From the NCBI RefSeq assembly GCF_010725725.1, contig NZ_AP022599.1, positions 1,054,001 through 1,118,000 of the forward strand: a stretch of DNA of 64,000 nt. The letters run 5' to 3'. Shown here piece after piece: positions 42,480 to 50,582 of the stretch (its first letter is position 1; every line of letters starts with the position of its first letter). The stretch is from Mycolicibacterium pulveris. GTDB taxonomy: Bacteria > Actinomycetota > Actinomycetes > Mycobacteriales > Mycobacteriaceae. A program made the position numbers and the translations under genes. The notes under the pieces were generated by a model. That model was not told the origin of the DNA. It worked only from the letters and a program-made list of their open reading frames with translations, and searched no databases.

Positions 42480-44269
42480 CGGGTGTCGCCCAGCCAGAGC
42501 GCGCTCACCCCGGACAGCGAGCGCTCCGCGTTGTCGAGCACGCCGACCAGCGACCGGCCCACCAGCGCGGCGAACGCCTCCGGCAGCGAGGCCGCCGCCG
42601 GCTGTGACGACGGCTTGGGCCGCAACAGATCCCTCAGCGACGACCCGGGGTATCCGACGGTGCGCACCTCGGCGTCGGGGTCGAGACCGGCCAGCACCTT
42701 CGCGCGGGTGATCGCGGTGCGCAGCCCGCCGAGCTCGTCGACCAGGCCGCGCTCCAGCGCGTCGGCGCCCGTCCAGATCCGGCCCCGAGCGACAGCGTCG
42801 ACGTCCTCGACGCTCATCTTGCGGCCCTGGGCGACCCGCTCCACGAAGTCGGTGTAGACCAGGTCGGTCTCGGCGACGATGTGCTCGTGCTGCTCCTCGG
42901 TGAACGGCTGGTTGATCGACCATGCATCGGCATTTCGGTTGGTGCGCACCGAATCCGAGCTCAGCCCGAGCCGGTCCTTGAGCTCGCGGGCCACCAGCTT
43001 GCCGGTGATCACGCCGATGGATCCGGTGATGGTGCCCGGGTTGGCGACGATGGCGTCGGCGCCCATCGACACGTAGTAGCCGCCGGAGGCCGCCACCGCC
43101 CCCATCGAGGCGACGACGGGTGTGCCGCCGTCGCGCACCTTCGCCACCTCACGCCAGATGGTCTCCGACCCGGAAACCGACCCGCCGGGACTCTCCACCC
43201 GCAGCACGATGGCCACGACGTCGTCGTCGGCGGCGGCCTCGCGCAGCGCTGCGGCGATCGTGTCGCCGCCCGCGCTCGAGTTGCCCAGCGGCAGCAGCGG
43301 CGGGCCGCCGCGGCCGCTGACGATCGGGCCGTCCAGCGTGACCACCGCGATCGCCGGTTTGGGCTTGCGGCCGGGAATCGGGGGCATCGACGGCCCGGAC
43401 CGCGGCGCGGTGGCGCGCGCATACCGCCACAGATACAGCCGCGGCGGCGCGTCCTCGGAGTCGGCGTCCCCGGTTTCCGGTGAGATCCCCGGGGCGCCAA
43501 CAAGTTCGGCGATGCGTGCGTAGGCCTCGTCACGGAACCCGATGCGGTCGACGAGCCGGCTCGTGACGGCGTCGTCGCGCAGCAGCGGGGCCCTGTCGGC
43601 GAGCGCGTCGACCTCGTCGGGGTCCAGATGGCGCGACCCGGCCACCCCCTCGATCACCTGCGCGTGCAGGCTTTCGATCAGCCGGGTGTCGGCCTCGCGG
43701 TGGGCTTCGGTGTAGCTGTTCTGTGTGAAACGGTTTGCGGCGGACTTGTATTCGCCGCGGGCGATGAATTGCGCCTCGATGCCGGCCTTGTCCAGCGCGT
43801 CACGCAGGAACAGCGCGTTGGTGGCGAACCCGACCAGCCCGACCGATCCCGACGGCTGCATCCACACCTCGCGGAACGCCGACGCCAGGTAGTAGGACAT
43901 GGTGCCGGGGTAGGTCTCCGCCCACGCCAGCGACGGTTTGGCGTCGCTGAACGCCGCGATCGCCGACCGCAGTTCCTGCACCGGCCCCGCCGGGGCGGCA
44001 GGCAGCTGGATCCGCGCGATCAGCCCCGCCACCCGCGGATCCTCGGCGGCGCGGTGGATGGCGTCGACGGCCTGCCGGAGCACCAGCGGCTTGCCGCCGC
44101 CCGCGATGAACGCGAACGGGTCGAAGCCGCCGGTCTCGTTCGGCACCGCCGTCAGGTCGAGTTCCAGCACGCAGCCGTCGGGCACTCCGTGGTGCCTGGC
44201 GGTGTCGATGCGCTGGGCCAGGGCGCGGATGTCGTCGGCGCCGGGGATGCCGGGCAGGAATGCGAACAT
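42473..44269 (-). CDS. sppA: Signal peptide peptidase SppA (S49 family)
   Basis: This 598-residue protease has the double-length (67K) SppA architecture with two S49-like halves. The catalytic Lys region is in the N-terminal half (FIARGEYKSAANRFTQNSYTEAHRE). The nucleophile Ser is in the C-terminal half (MGAVAASGGYYVSMGADAIVANPGTITGSIGV). No clear N-terminal membrane segment is visible, so association with the membrane may be peripheral. It normally degrades leftover signal peptides. It follows the spc operon, as Rv0724 follows rplO. Confidence 0.93.
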   Translation of the reverse strand: MFAFLPGIPGADDIRALAQRIDTARHHGVPDGCVLELDLTAVPNETGGFDPFAFIAGGGKPLVLRQAVDAIHRAAEDPRVAGLIARIQLPAAPAGPVQELRSAIAAFSDAKPSLAWAETYPGTMSYYLASAFREVWMQPSGSVGLVGFATNALFLRDALDKAGIEAQFIARGEYKSAANRFTQNSYTEAHREADTRLIESLHAQVIEGVAGSRHLDPDEVDALADRAPLLRDDAVTSRLVDRIGFRDEAYARIAELVGAPGISPETGDADSEDAPPRLYLWRYARATAPRSGPSMPPIPGRKPKPAIAVVTLDGPIVSGRGGPPLLPLGNSSAGGDTIAAALREAAADDDVVAIVLRVESPGGSVSGSETIWREVAKVRDGGTPVVASMGAVAASGGYYVSMGADAIVANPGTITGSIGVITGKLVARELKDRLGLSSDSVRTNRNADAWSINQPFTEEQHEHIVAETDLVYTDFVERVAQGRKMSVEDVDAVARGRIWTGADALERGLVDELGGLRTAITRAKVLAGLDPDAEVRTVGYPGSSLRDLLRPKPSSQPAAASLPEAFAALVGRSLVGVLDNAERSLSGVSALWLGDTRF

Positions 44270-44309
44270 GCTTCGAGCCTACCGACGCCGCGGGCGGCCG
44301 CTTCGTGCG

Positions 44310-44366
44310 CGACTGTGCGGTCTCATCCGCCGCTGGCGGCGTGTCGCGTATGACACCGCACAGTCG
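44310..44366. repeat. 57-bp palindromic repeat, copy 1 (CTGTGCGGT family)
   Basis: Two 17-nt arms (44310-44326 and 44350-44366, one mismatch) flank a 23-nt centre containing GGCGTGTCGCG. The same layout, arm length and centre occur at 54386-54442. Here it lies between the spc terminator and the sppA start codon. It is one of at least two copies of a dispersed mycobacterial intergenic hairpin. Confidence 0.7.
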
Positions 44367-44392
44367 ATGGACGCCCGCACGAAACCCGCACG

Positions 44393-44417
44393 AAAAAGGC
44401 CCCGCACCCGCGGGGCC
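44393..44417 (-). terminator. Rho-independent terminator of the spc operon
   Basis: Downstream of rplO on the minus strand, an 8-bp perfect stem (GGCCCCGC/GCGGGGCC, 44398-44417) with a 4-nt loop is followed by five T residues. This is the only classical stem plus T-tract terminator I found in the window. It lies 17 bp after the rplO stop. Confidence 0.85.
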
Positions 44418-44433
44418 CCTTCGTGTCGCGCCT

Positions 44434-44880
44434 CTACAGCTCGGTCGCCGAACCGCCTGCGGCGGTGATCTTTTCGCGTGCGCTGCCGCTGAACTTGTGC
44501 GCGGTGACGTTGACCTTCGCGGTCAGCTTGCCGTCGCCGAGCACCTTAACCAGCGTGTTCTTGCGCACCGCGCCCGCGGCCACCAGCTCGTCAACGCCGA
44601 CGTCGCCGCCGTTGGGGAACAGCTTGTTGATGTCGCCGACGTTGACCACCTCATAGGTGGTGCGGAACCGGTTGCGGAACCCCTTGAGCTTGGGCAGCCG
44701 CATGTGGATCGGCATCTGGCCGCCCTCGAACGTCGCGGGCACGTTCTTGCGGGCCTTGGTGCCCTTGGTGCCGCGACCGGCGGTCTTCCCGCGGCCCGAG
44801 CCCTCACCGCGACCGACGCGGGTCTTGGCCTTCTTGGAGCCGGGGGCGGGTTTCAGGTCATGAAGCTTGATGGGTGTCAT
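44434..44880 (-). CDS. rplO: 50S ribosomal protein L15
   Basis: This 148-residue large-subunit protein begins [37 protein letters not shown], the basic extension that penetrates 23S rRNA. It ends with a globular domain containing [21 protein letters not shown]. It is the last ribosomal gene of the operon, 3 bp after rpmD, and is followed by a strong terminator. Normal length (Rv0723 has 146 residues). Confidence 0.97.
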   Translation of the reverse strand: MTPIKLHDLKPAPGSKKAKTRVGRGEGSGRGKTAGRGTKGTKARKNVPATFEGGQMPIHMRLPKLKGFRNRFRTTYEVVNVGDINKLFPNGGDVGVDELVAAGAVRKNTLVKVLGDGKLTAKVNVTAHKFSGSAREKITAAGGSATEL

Positions 44881-44883
44881 AGG

Positions 44884-45063
44884 TTAGACCTCCTCCACCT
44901 TCACGAGGTGATGCACGGTCTTGATCAGCCCGCGCGTCTGCGGGTTGTCCTCACGGACCACGGACTGCCGGATACGGCGCAGCCCCAGCGTACGTAGGCT
45001 CTCGCGCTGCTTCCAGCGCGCACCGATGGTGCTGCGCACCTGGGTGATCTTCAGCTCCGCCAT
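44884..45063 (-). CDS. rpmD: 50S ribosomal protein L30
   Basis: This 59-residue protein, [20 protein letters not shown] onward with [25 protein letters not shown], is a standard L30. The ATG at 45063 is set by the family N-terminus; a longer frame running back into rpsE has no L30 character. It sits 2 bp after rpsE and 3 bp before rplO. Confidence 0.97.
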   Translation of the reverse strand: MAELKITQVRSTIGARWKQRESLRTLGLRRIRQSVVREDNPQTRGLIKTVHHLVKVEEV

Positions 45064-45065
45064 GG

Positions 45066-45728
45066 CTAGGCCGACCCTTCTCGTGCGGCCGTTGCGGCCA
45101 GTGCCTCGGCCTCGCGCCTGGCCCGCAGCATGCCCGCGGGTGCCACGTCCTCGATGGGCAGCCCGCGGCGGGCCGCCACCTCTTCGGGACGCTGCAGCAG
45201 CTTGAGTGCGGCAACGGTGGCATGCACCACGTTGATCGCGTTGTCGCTGCCCAGGGACTTGGCCAGGATGTCGCGCACGCCAGCACATTCCAGCACCGCA
45301 CGAACGGCGCCGCCGGCGATCACGCCGGTACCGGGGCTGGCCGGGCGCAGCATCACCACACCGGCGGCGGCTTCGCCCTGCACCGGGTGGGTGATGGTGC
45401 CGCCGATCAGCGGAACCCGGAAGAAGTTCTTGCGTGCCTCGTCGACGCCCTTGGCGATTGCGGCCGGAACTTCCTTGGCCTTGCCGTAGCCGACGCCGAC
45501 CATGCCGTTGCCGTCGCCGACGATCACCAGCGCGGTGAAGCTGAACCGGCGGCCACCCTTGACCACCTTGGAGACCCGGTTGATCGAGACGACACGCTCG
45601 AGGTAGTTGGTCTTGTCACCGTCGCGGCCACGGCCGCCACGGTCGTCGCGACGACCCCGGCCCTCGCGCTCACCGCGCGCTGGGCGGGTGTCTGAGGGGC
45701 CGCCGGCGGTTGCCTGCTCGGCCATCAT
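45066..45728 (-). CDS. rpsE: 30S ribosomal protein S5
   Basis: This 220-residue protein binds 16S rRNA and helps decoding accuracy. The N-terminal 40 or so residues are a hydrophilic Arg/Gly/Asp-rich extension typical of actinobacterial S5. The dsRBD-like core begins [34 protein letters not shown] (here [21 protein letters not shown]). It is 22 bp after rplR. Confidence 0.97.
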   Translation of the reverse strand: MMAEQATAGGPSDTRPARGEREGRGRRDDRGGRGRDGDKTNYLERVVSINRVSKVVKGGRRFSFTALVIVGDGNGMVGVGYGKAKEVPAAIAKGVDEARKNFFRVPLIGGTITHPVQGEAAAGVVMLRPASPGTGVIAGGAVRAVLECAGVRDILAKSLGSDNAINVVHATVAALKLLQRPEEVAARRGLPIEDVAPAGMLRARREAEALAATAAREGSA

Positions 45729-45750
45729 GCAGTCCTTCCGTTATCAGTCA

Positions 45751-46155
45751 TTAGAATTTCAGCCCGCCTTCGCGTGCCGCGTCAGCCAGTGCCGCTATCC
45801 GTCCACCGTAGGTGTATCCGCCACGGTCGAACACGACCTGCTCGATCCCGGCGGCCTTGGCGCGCTCGGCGATCAGCTGACCGACGCGCACGCTGTGGGC
45901 CTTCTTGTCGCCGTCGACCGCACGCACATCGGGTTCGATCGAGGAGGCGGCGGCCAGCGTGGTGCCGTTGAGGTCGTTGACCAGCTGCACGTGGATGTGC
46001 CGCGACGAGCGGTGCACGACCAGGCGGGGCAGCTCGGCGGTGCCCGAGATCTTCTTGCGCAGCCGGGCGTGCCGACGCTTGCGCGCGGTCCGCCGGACCT
46101 CGGAGACGTTGCGGCCCACCGCAGCGCGCTTCGCGGACTCTGTCTGAGTAGCCAT
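45751..46155 (-). CDS. rplR: 50S ribosomal protein L18
   Basis: This is a 134-residue 5S-rRNA-binding protein. The N-terminal extension is longer than in E. coli. The core [34 protein letters not shown] and the C-terminal [28 protein letters not shown] are fully conserved. It starts 2 bp after rplF. Position in the operon matches Rv0720. Confidence 0.97.
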   Translation of the reverse strand: MATQTESAKRAAVGRNVSEVRRTARKRRHARLRKKISGTAELPRLVVHRSSRHIHVQLVNDLNGTTLAAASSIEPDVRAVDGDKKAHSVRVGQLIAERAKAAGIEQVVFDRGGYTYGGRIAALADAAREGGLKF

Positions 46156-46157
46156 GT

Positions 46158-46697
46158 CTACTTACCTGTCTTTCCGACCTTGCGGCGGATCTGCTCGCCC
46201 TCGTAGCGAACGCCCTTGCCCTTGTAGGGGTCCGGGCGGCGCAGGCGGCGGATGTTCGCCGAGATCTGACCGACCTTCTGCTTGTCGATACCCGAGATCG
46301 AGAACTTGGTGGGCGACTCCACCGCAAAGGTGATGCCCTCCGGCGCCTCGACGGTGACGGGATGGCTGTAGCCGAGCGAGAACTCGAGCGTGTTGCCCTT
46401 GAGCTGCACGCGGTAACCGACGCCGTGGATCTCCATCTTCGTGGTGTAACCCTCGGTCACACCGGTGATCAGGTTGGCCACCAGCGTGCGCGACAACCCG
46501 TGCAGCGAGCGGTTGTGCCGATCGTCGTCGGGGCGGGTCACCACGATGGCGCCGTCGTCGTCGCGCGACACCTTGATCGGCTCGGCCACCGCCAGTTCGA
46601 GGGACCCCTTGGGGCCCTTGACCGACACGTGCTGGCCGTCGATCGTCACGTCGACCCCGGACGGCACCAGGACCGGTTGCTTTCCAATGCGGGACAT
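46158..46697 (-). CDS. rplF: 50S ribosomal protein L6
   Basis: This 179-residue protein contains two copies of the L6 fold: [20 protein letters not shown] at the N-terminus and [22 protein letters not shown] in the second, with the C-terminal [24 protein letters not shown]. It binds 23S rRNA near the factor-binding site. The gene is 13 bp after rpsH. Confidence 0.97.
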   Translation of the reverse strand: MSRIGKQPVLVPSGVDVTIDGQHVSVKGPKGSLELAVAEPIKVSRDDDGAIVVTRPDDDRHNRSLHGLSRTLVANLITGVTEGYTTKMEIHGVGYRVQLKGNTLEFSLGYSHPVTVEAPEGITFAVESPTKFSISGIDKQKVGQISANIRRLRRPDPYKGKGVRYEGEQIRRKVGKTGK

Positions 46698-46710
46698 GTC
46701 TAAACCTCCC

Positions 46711-47109
46711 TCACCACACGTACGCGAGGACTTCGCCGCCCACGCCCTCGCGAGCAGCCTGGCGGTCGGTCTTCAGCCCGGACGACGTCGAGATGATCGC
46801 CACGCCAAGGCCGCCGAGCACCCGCGGCAGGTTGGTGGATTTCGCGTACACGCGCAGACCGGGCTTGGACACCCGGCGCAGGCCGGCGATGCTGCGCTCC
46901 CGGCTTGGCCCGTACTTCAGTTGCACCACCAGCGATTTGCCGACCCGAGCGTCTTCGGTGCGGTAATCGGAGATGTAGCCCTCGTTCTTGAGGATCTCGG
47001 CGATGTTGGCCTTCAATTTCGAATGCGGCAACCGCACCTCGTCGTGATACGCCGAATTGGCGTTGCGCAGACGCGTCAAGAAGTCTGCGATCGGATCCGT
47101 CATCGTCAT
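46711..47109 (-). CDS. rpsH: 30S ribosomal protein S8
   Basis: This 132-residue protein begins [44 protein letters not shown] and ends [35 protein letters not shown], both hallmark S8 segments. S8 binds 16S rRNA and in many bacteria represses the spc operon. An internal ATG two codons in (MTDP) could also be the start. A 128-bp gap separates it from rpsN. Confidence 0.97.
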   Translation of the reverse strand: MTMTDPIADFLTRLRNANSAYHDEVRLPHSKLKANIAEILKNEGYISDYRTEDARVGKSLVVQLKYGPSRERSIAGLRRVSKPGLRVYAKSTNLPRVLGGLGVAIISTSSGLKTDRQAAREGVGGEVLAYVW

Positions 47110-47237
47110 CGGGCACGGCTCCTCATCGGCGCTGCGCTCCGCATCGTCGTCATCGCGGTCATGACAGGAGATTCACCTTCCTCGCGACGGTTCCCGTTCC
47201 GGGCCTGCCGCGCACCTGTTCTAGTAGTGGTCTGCTG

Positions 47238-47423
47238 TTACCAGCTGGCCTTCTGGACGCCGGGCAGTTCGCCGGCATGTGCCATCTCGCGCAGGCAGAT
47301 TCGGCACAGGCCGAACTTGCGGAACACCGCGCGCGGACGGCCGCACTTGCTGCACCGCGTGTAGCCGCGCACCTTGAATTTCGGCTTCTTGTTGGCCTTG
47401 TTGACCAATGCCTTCTTTGCCAT
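47238..47423 (-). CDS. rpsN: 30S ribosomal protein S14, zinc-binding (type Z)
   Basis: This 61-residue S14 has the two CxxC zinc pairs, CSKCGRP and CRICLRE. This is the short zinc-containing form (RpsN1) used when zinc is sufficient; mycobacteria keep a second zinc-free S14 elsewhere. It lies 5 bp after rplE. Length and position equal Rv0717. Confidence 0.97.
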   Translation of the reverse strand: MAKKALVNKANKKPKFKVRGYTRCSKCGRPRAVFRKFGLCRICLREMAHAGELPGVQKASW

Positions 47424-47428
47424 TTAGC

Positions 47429-48022
47429 TCAGTTCTCCTTGAACGGAAAGCCCAGCGCCCGCAACAGCGCTCGTCCTTCGTCGTCGTTGGTCGCCGAGGT
47501 GACGACGGTGATGTCCATGCCGCGCGGGCGGTCGATGCTGTCGACGTCGATCTCGTGGAACACCGACTGTTCGGTCAACCCGAACGTGTAGTTGCCGGTG
47601 CCGTCGAACTGCTTGGGCGAGAGCCCGCGGAAGTCGCGGATACGCGGCAGCGCGATGGAGATCAGCCGGTCCAGGAACTCCCACATCCGATCGCCGCGCA
47701 GCGTGACGCGGGCGCCGATCGGCATGCCCTCGCGCAGCTTGAACTGGGCGATCGATTTGCGGGCCTTGCGGATTTCAGGTTTCTGACCCGTGATCAAAGC
47801 CAGATCGTTGACGGCGCCGTTGATCAGCTTGGCGTCGCGGGCGGCGTCGCCGACGCCCATGTTGACGACCACCTTGACCACGCCGGGGATCTGCATGACG
47901 TTGGCGTAGCCGAACTCCTTGCGCAACGCGTCGCGGATCTCCTCGCGGTAGCGCTGCTTGAGGCGCGGGAGGGTCTTTTCTTCCTGGGCAAGCGAAGCGC
48001 CGGGATGGGTCTCTGTGGTCAT
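47429..48022 (-). CDS. rplE: 50S ribosomal protein L5
   Basis: This 197-residue 5S-rRNA-binding protein has [42 protein letters not shown] near the N-terminus and the conserved [28 protein letters not shown] in the middle. The first ten residues ([10 protein letters not shown]) are a lineage-specific extension. Its ATG overlaps the rplX stop (TGATG). Confidence 0.97.
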   Translation of the reverse strand: MTTETHPGASLAQEEKTLPRLKQRYREEIRDALRKEFGYANVMQIPGVVKVVVNMGVGDAARDAKLINGAVNDLALITGQKPEIRKARKSIAQFKLREGMPIGARVTLRGDRMWEFLDRLISIALPRIRDFRGLSPKQFDGTGNYTFGLTEQSVFHEIDVDSIDRPRGMDITVVTSATNDDEGRALLRALGFPFKEN

Positions 48023-48339
48023 CAGATGTCCTTGCCGTTGGTCTTGGCGATGCGGACCTTCTTGCCGGTCTCTTCGTCAATGCGGTACCCGACGCGGGTC
48101 GGCTTGCCGTCGGAGTCGACGACCATCACGTTGCTGACGTGGATCGGGGCCTCCTGGGTGACGATGCCGCCGGACTGCGCGCCGCGTTCGTTGCTCGACA
48201 CCGCGGTGTGCTTCTTGATGCGGTTCACGCCCTCGACGAGAACCTTGTTGCGTGCCGGGTAGGCCACCAGCACCTTGCCCTTGGCGCCTTTGTCCTTGCC
48301 GGAGATGACCAGCACGGTGTCGCCCTTGTGGACCTTCAT
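48022..48339 (-). CDS. rplX: 50S ribosomal protein L24
   Basis: This 105-residue assembly-initiating protein begins [24 protein letters not shown] (KOW motif) and continues [14 protein letters not shown]. It directly abuts rplN and overlaps rplE by one base. Normal length and operon order (Rv0715). Confidence 0.97.
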   Translation of the reverse strand: MKVHKGDTVLVISGKDKGAKGKVLVAYPARNKVLVEGVNRIKKHTAVSSNERGAQSGGIVTQEAPIHVSNVMVVDSDGKPTRVGYRIDEETGKKVRIAKTNGKDI

Positions 48340-48708
48340 CTACAACACCTCCGGAGCGAGCGAGACGATCTTCATGAAGCGCTTCTCGCGAAGTTCGCGG
48401 CCGACCGGACCGAAGATGCGGGTTCCGCGCGGGTCGTTGTCGGCCTTGATGATGACCGCGGCGTTCTCGTCGAACTTGATGTAGCTGCCGTCGGCGCGGC
48501 GACGCTCCTTGACGGTGCGCACGATGACGGCCTTCACGATCTCGCCCCGCTTGATGTTGCCGCCGGGGATGGCCTCCTTGACGGTCGCCACGATGACGTC
48601 GCCGATGCCGGCGTAGCGCCGCCCGGAGCCGCCGAGCACGCGGATGCACAGGATTTCTCGTGCGCCCGTGTTGTCGGCGACCTTCACCCGCGATTCCTGC
48701 TGAATCAC
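48340..48708 (-). CDS. rplN: 50S ribosomal protein L14
   Basis: This 122-residue protein, [46 protein letters not shown] onward, is a canonical L14 at the subunit interface. It is the first gene of this ribosomal cluster. In mycobacteria, as in this window, it is separated from the S10 operon by other genes, so it needs its own promoter upstream. Confidence 0.97.
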   Translation of the reverse strand: MIQQESRVKVADNTGAREILCIRVLGGSGRRYAGIGDVIVATVKEAIPGGNIKRGEIVKAVIVRTVKERRRADGSYIKFDENAAVIIKADNDPRGTRIFGPVGRELREKRFMKIVSLAPEVL

Positions 48709-48885
48709 TCGATCTCCTCGACCTGGTATTTGTGTGCACGCCAGATACCGACCTGGACATGCGCGGTCTTGCTGTCACCGAAGGGCACGCGGGGCCTATC
48801 CAGCTGGATCGGCCGAGGTCTGCCCAAGGCAACCGCTTAATACTAGGTCACGACCAGCGATGAACCAAATCGTCGCAGTTGGGGC
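48709..48885 (-). promoter_or_regulatory. Upstream/leader region of the rplN operon
   Basis: This gene-free stretch precedes rplN. On the minus strand an AT-rich element containing TAGTAT/TATTAAG (about 48836-48846) is the best -10 candidate, which would give a leader of roughly 120 nt. An RBS (GAGGAG) lies just before the ATG. No clear -35 or protein-binding leader structure was identified. Confidence 0.4.
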
Positions 48886-48944
48886 CGAACGTGGGTTACC
48901 GGCACGCTCTCGCGCTGGTCAGCGTGTGTCGAGCCCACACTCGG
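48886..48944 (-). repeat. Decayed copy of the CGAACGTGGGTTACC palindromic repeat
   Basis: The left arm (48886-48907) matches the arm at 34575-34596 at 21 of 22 positions. The facing arm (about 48923-48944) is recognisable but has several changes. It starts 8 bp after the stop codon of the sulfatase-activating gene, the same position relative to a 3' end as the first copy has to map. Confidence 0.55.
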
Positions 48945-48952
48945 CGGCCAGG

Positions 48953-49837
48953 TCAGATGTCGGCCACGCAGCGGAAGCCGATGTGCGTGGTCGCGCTGTC
49001 CTGCGACTGCGGTGAGCGCGCTGTGGGACGGTAGCGGTGGCAGTACTCGGGGGCGCACAGATACGAGCCGCCCTTGAGCGCCTGGTGCACGGTCGGGTCG
49101 GCGGGGCCGCCGGGCGTGCAGCAGGGCTTCGGCGGCTCATCGAGGCGGTGGTGGCCCCAGAACCGCGTCGTCGTCCACTCCCAGACGTTGCCGATCATGT
49201 CGACCAGGCCGAACGCGTTGGGCGGAAAGGTCCCCACGGGTGAGGTGCCGACCCAGCCGAGCGCGCCGGTGTTGCGGTACGGAAAGTCGCCCTGCCAGGT
49301 GTTGGCCATCAACCGCCCGCCCGGGCGCGCCTCCTCGCCCCACGGATAGGTGGTCGTCGTGCCGGCGCGGGCGGCGAACTCCCATTCGGCCTCGGTGGGC
49401 AGCCGCCGACCGGCCCAGCGCGCGTAGGCGGCCGCGTCGGGATAGGCCACCTGCACGACGGGATGATCCGGCCGCTCCCGCCACGATGGACCCCCCGGGC
49501 CGAGCGGGTCGCGCCAGCACGCCCCCGGCGTCCACATCCACCACTGCCGCCAGTCACGCAGGTCGACGGGCCCAGAGGTGGGCCGAAAGACCAGCCCGCC
49601 CGGCACCAGGTCCGCGGCGGCAGCGCCCGGATACAGCGCCGGGTCCAGCGGCTGCTCGGCGACGGTGCGGTAGCCGGTCTCCTCGACGAACTCGGCGAAC
49701 TGCGCGTTGGTGACCGGATGGCGTTCGACGGCGAACGCGGCCACCTGGACGGTGTGCGACGGCGCCTCTTCCGGATAGAACTGCGTCGAGCCCATCCGAA
49801 ACGACCCGCCCGGCAGCTCGACGAGCTCGGTGAGCAT
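48953..49837 (-). CDS. Formylglycine-generating enzyme (sulfatase-modifying factor)
   Basis: This 294-residue enzyme converts the Cys of the sulfatase CxPxR motif to formylglycine, using copper and oxygen. It has the family fold marks LVELPGGSFRMGS, RLPTEAEWEFAARAG, NVWEWTTTRFWG and GGSYLCAPEYCHRY. The active-site Cys pair falls at about 261 and 266, matching Cys263/Cys268 recalled for the M. tuberculosis enzyme (Rv0712). The nearby arylsulfatase gene is its obvious substrate. It starts 4 bp after the lipoprotein gene. Confidence 0.94.
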   Translation of the reverse strand: MLTELVELPGGSFRMGSTQFYPEEAPSHTVQVAAFAVERHPVTNAQFAEFVEETGYRTVAEQPLDPALYPGAAAADLVPGGLVFRPTSGPVDLRDWRQWWMWTPGACWRDPLGPGGPSWRERPDHPVVQVAYPDAAAYARWAGRRLPTEAEWEFAARAGTTTTYPWGEEARPGGRLMANTWQGDFPYRNTGALGWVGTSPVGTFPPNAFGLVDMIGNVWEWTTTRFWGHHRLDEPPKPCCTPGGPADPTVHQALKGGSYLCAPEYCHRYRPTARSPQSQDSATTHIGFRCVADI

Positions 49838-49841
49838 GGAC

Positions 49842-50534
49842 TCAGGGTAGAACGACGGCGAAGTCGGCCATCAGCGGCGAGGTCATCGGCTCGAAGCCCG
49901 GGGTGTCGGCGGGCCCTTCGACGTGCACGGCGACGAGATAGTTGTTGGTGTTGGTCCAGATGTGTGCGATGCGGTCGGCGAACTCCACGGCGTTCTCGCG
50001 CGAGTCCGACCGCGTCCCGAGCAGCTTCTGACCGCTGTAGCCGCACAGTTCGGCGGGCAACACGCTCACGCTGCTCACCTCGGACTCCGCCATCGCGTCG
50101 TTGACGTACTTCTCGAACGCCTCGGCCGGATCCAGCTGCGTCCGCACGATCGTCACCGTCGCCCAGACCCCGTCCTGGCCCTGCAGCTTCGCACCGATGT
50201 CGCCCTCGCCCGCCGACGTCGACCAGCCCTCCGGCAGGGCCACCGTGATCTTCGGCGCCGCCGGATCGGCCACCGTCGCCGTCACCCCTACCGGCGGGGG
50301 GTTGGGCGGTTCGCAGGTGACCTCGCCGGCAGGCACCGGTGTGCGCGTGGTGGAGACGATGCCGGGTTCGGTGAGCTCGGTCTGCGGGGTCGGGATGGCC
50401 CGCGTCGACGGCGTCGACGTGGCGGGGACGGCCACATCGGCGGCGACGGGATCGCCGACATCGGTTCGTTCGCAGGCCGAAACGGCACCCGCCGCCAAGC
50501 CGAGTGCGACGAGTGCCGTCCACCGCGCGGGCAT
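49842..50534 (-). CDS. Putative lipoprotein (LpqN/LpqT-like)
   Basis: This 230-residue exported protein has a signal peptide and lipobox: TALVALGLAAGAVSAC, with Cys21 as the lipidated residue. A Pro/Thr-rich linker (about 25-70) leads to a domain starting ITVALPEGWSTSAGEGDIGAKLQG that resembles mycobacterial LpqN/LpqT. Those proteins bind cell-envelope partners, but their function is poorly known. The gene lies between atsA (36 bp) and the formylglycine-generating enzyme (4 bp), so all three are co-transcribed. Confidence 0.78.
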   Translation of the reverse strand: MPARWTALVALGLAAGAVSACERTDVGDPVAADVAVPATSTPSTRAIPTPQTELTEPGIVSTTRTPVPAGEVTCEPPNPPPVGVTATVADPAAPKITVALPEGWSTSAGEGDIGAKLQGQDGVWATVTIVRTQLDPAEAFEKYVNDAMAESEVSSVSVLPAELCGYSGQKLLGTRSDSRENAVEFADRIAHIWTNTNNYLVAVHVEGPADTPGFEPMTSPLMADFAVVLP

Positions 50535-50541
50535 CGGTTCC

Positions 50542-50582
50542 CTTCAGTCCTTCGCTCTTGTCAAATCGCTTCAGTCCTTCGC
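50542..50582. repeat. 14-bp direct repeat at the end of atsA
   Basis: CTTCAGTCCTTCGC occurs at 50542-50555 and again at 50569-50582, 27 bp apart. The second copy includes the last codons and stop of atsA; the first lies in the intergenic gap before the lipoprotein gene. It probably marks a small tandem duplication of the atsA tail. Confidence 0.6.
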
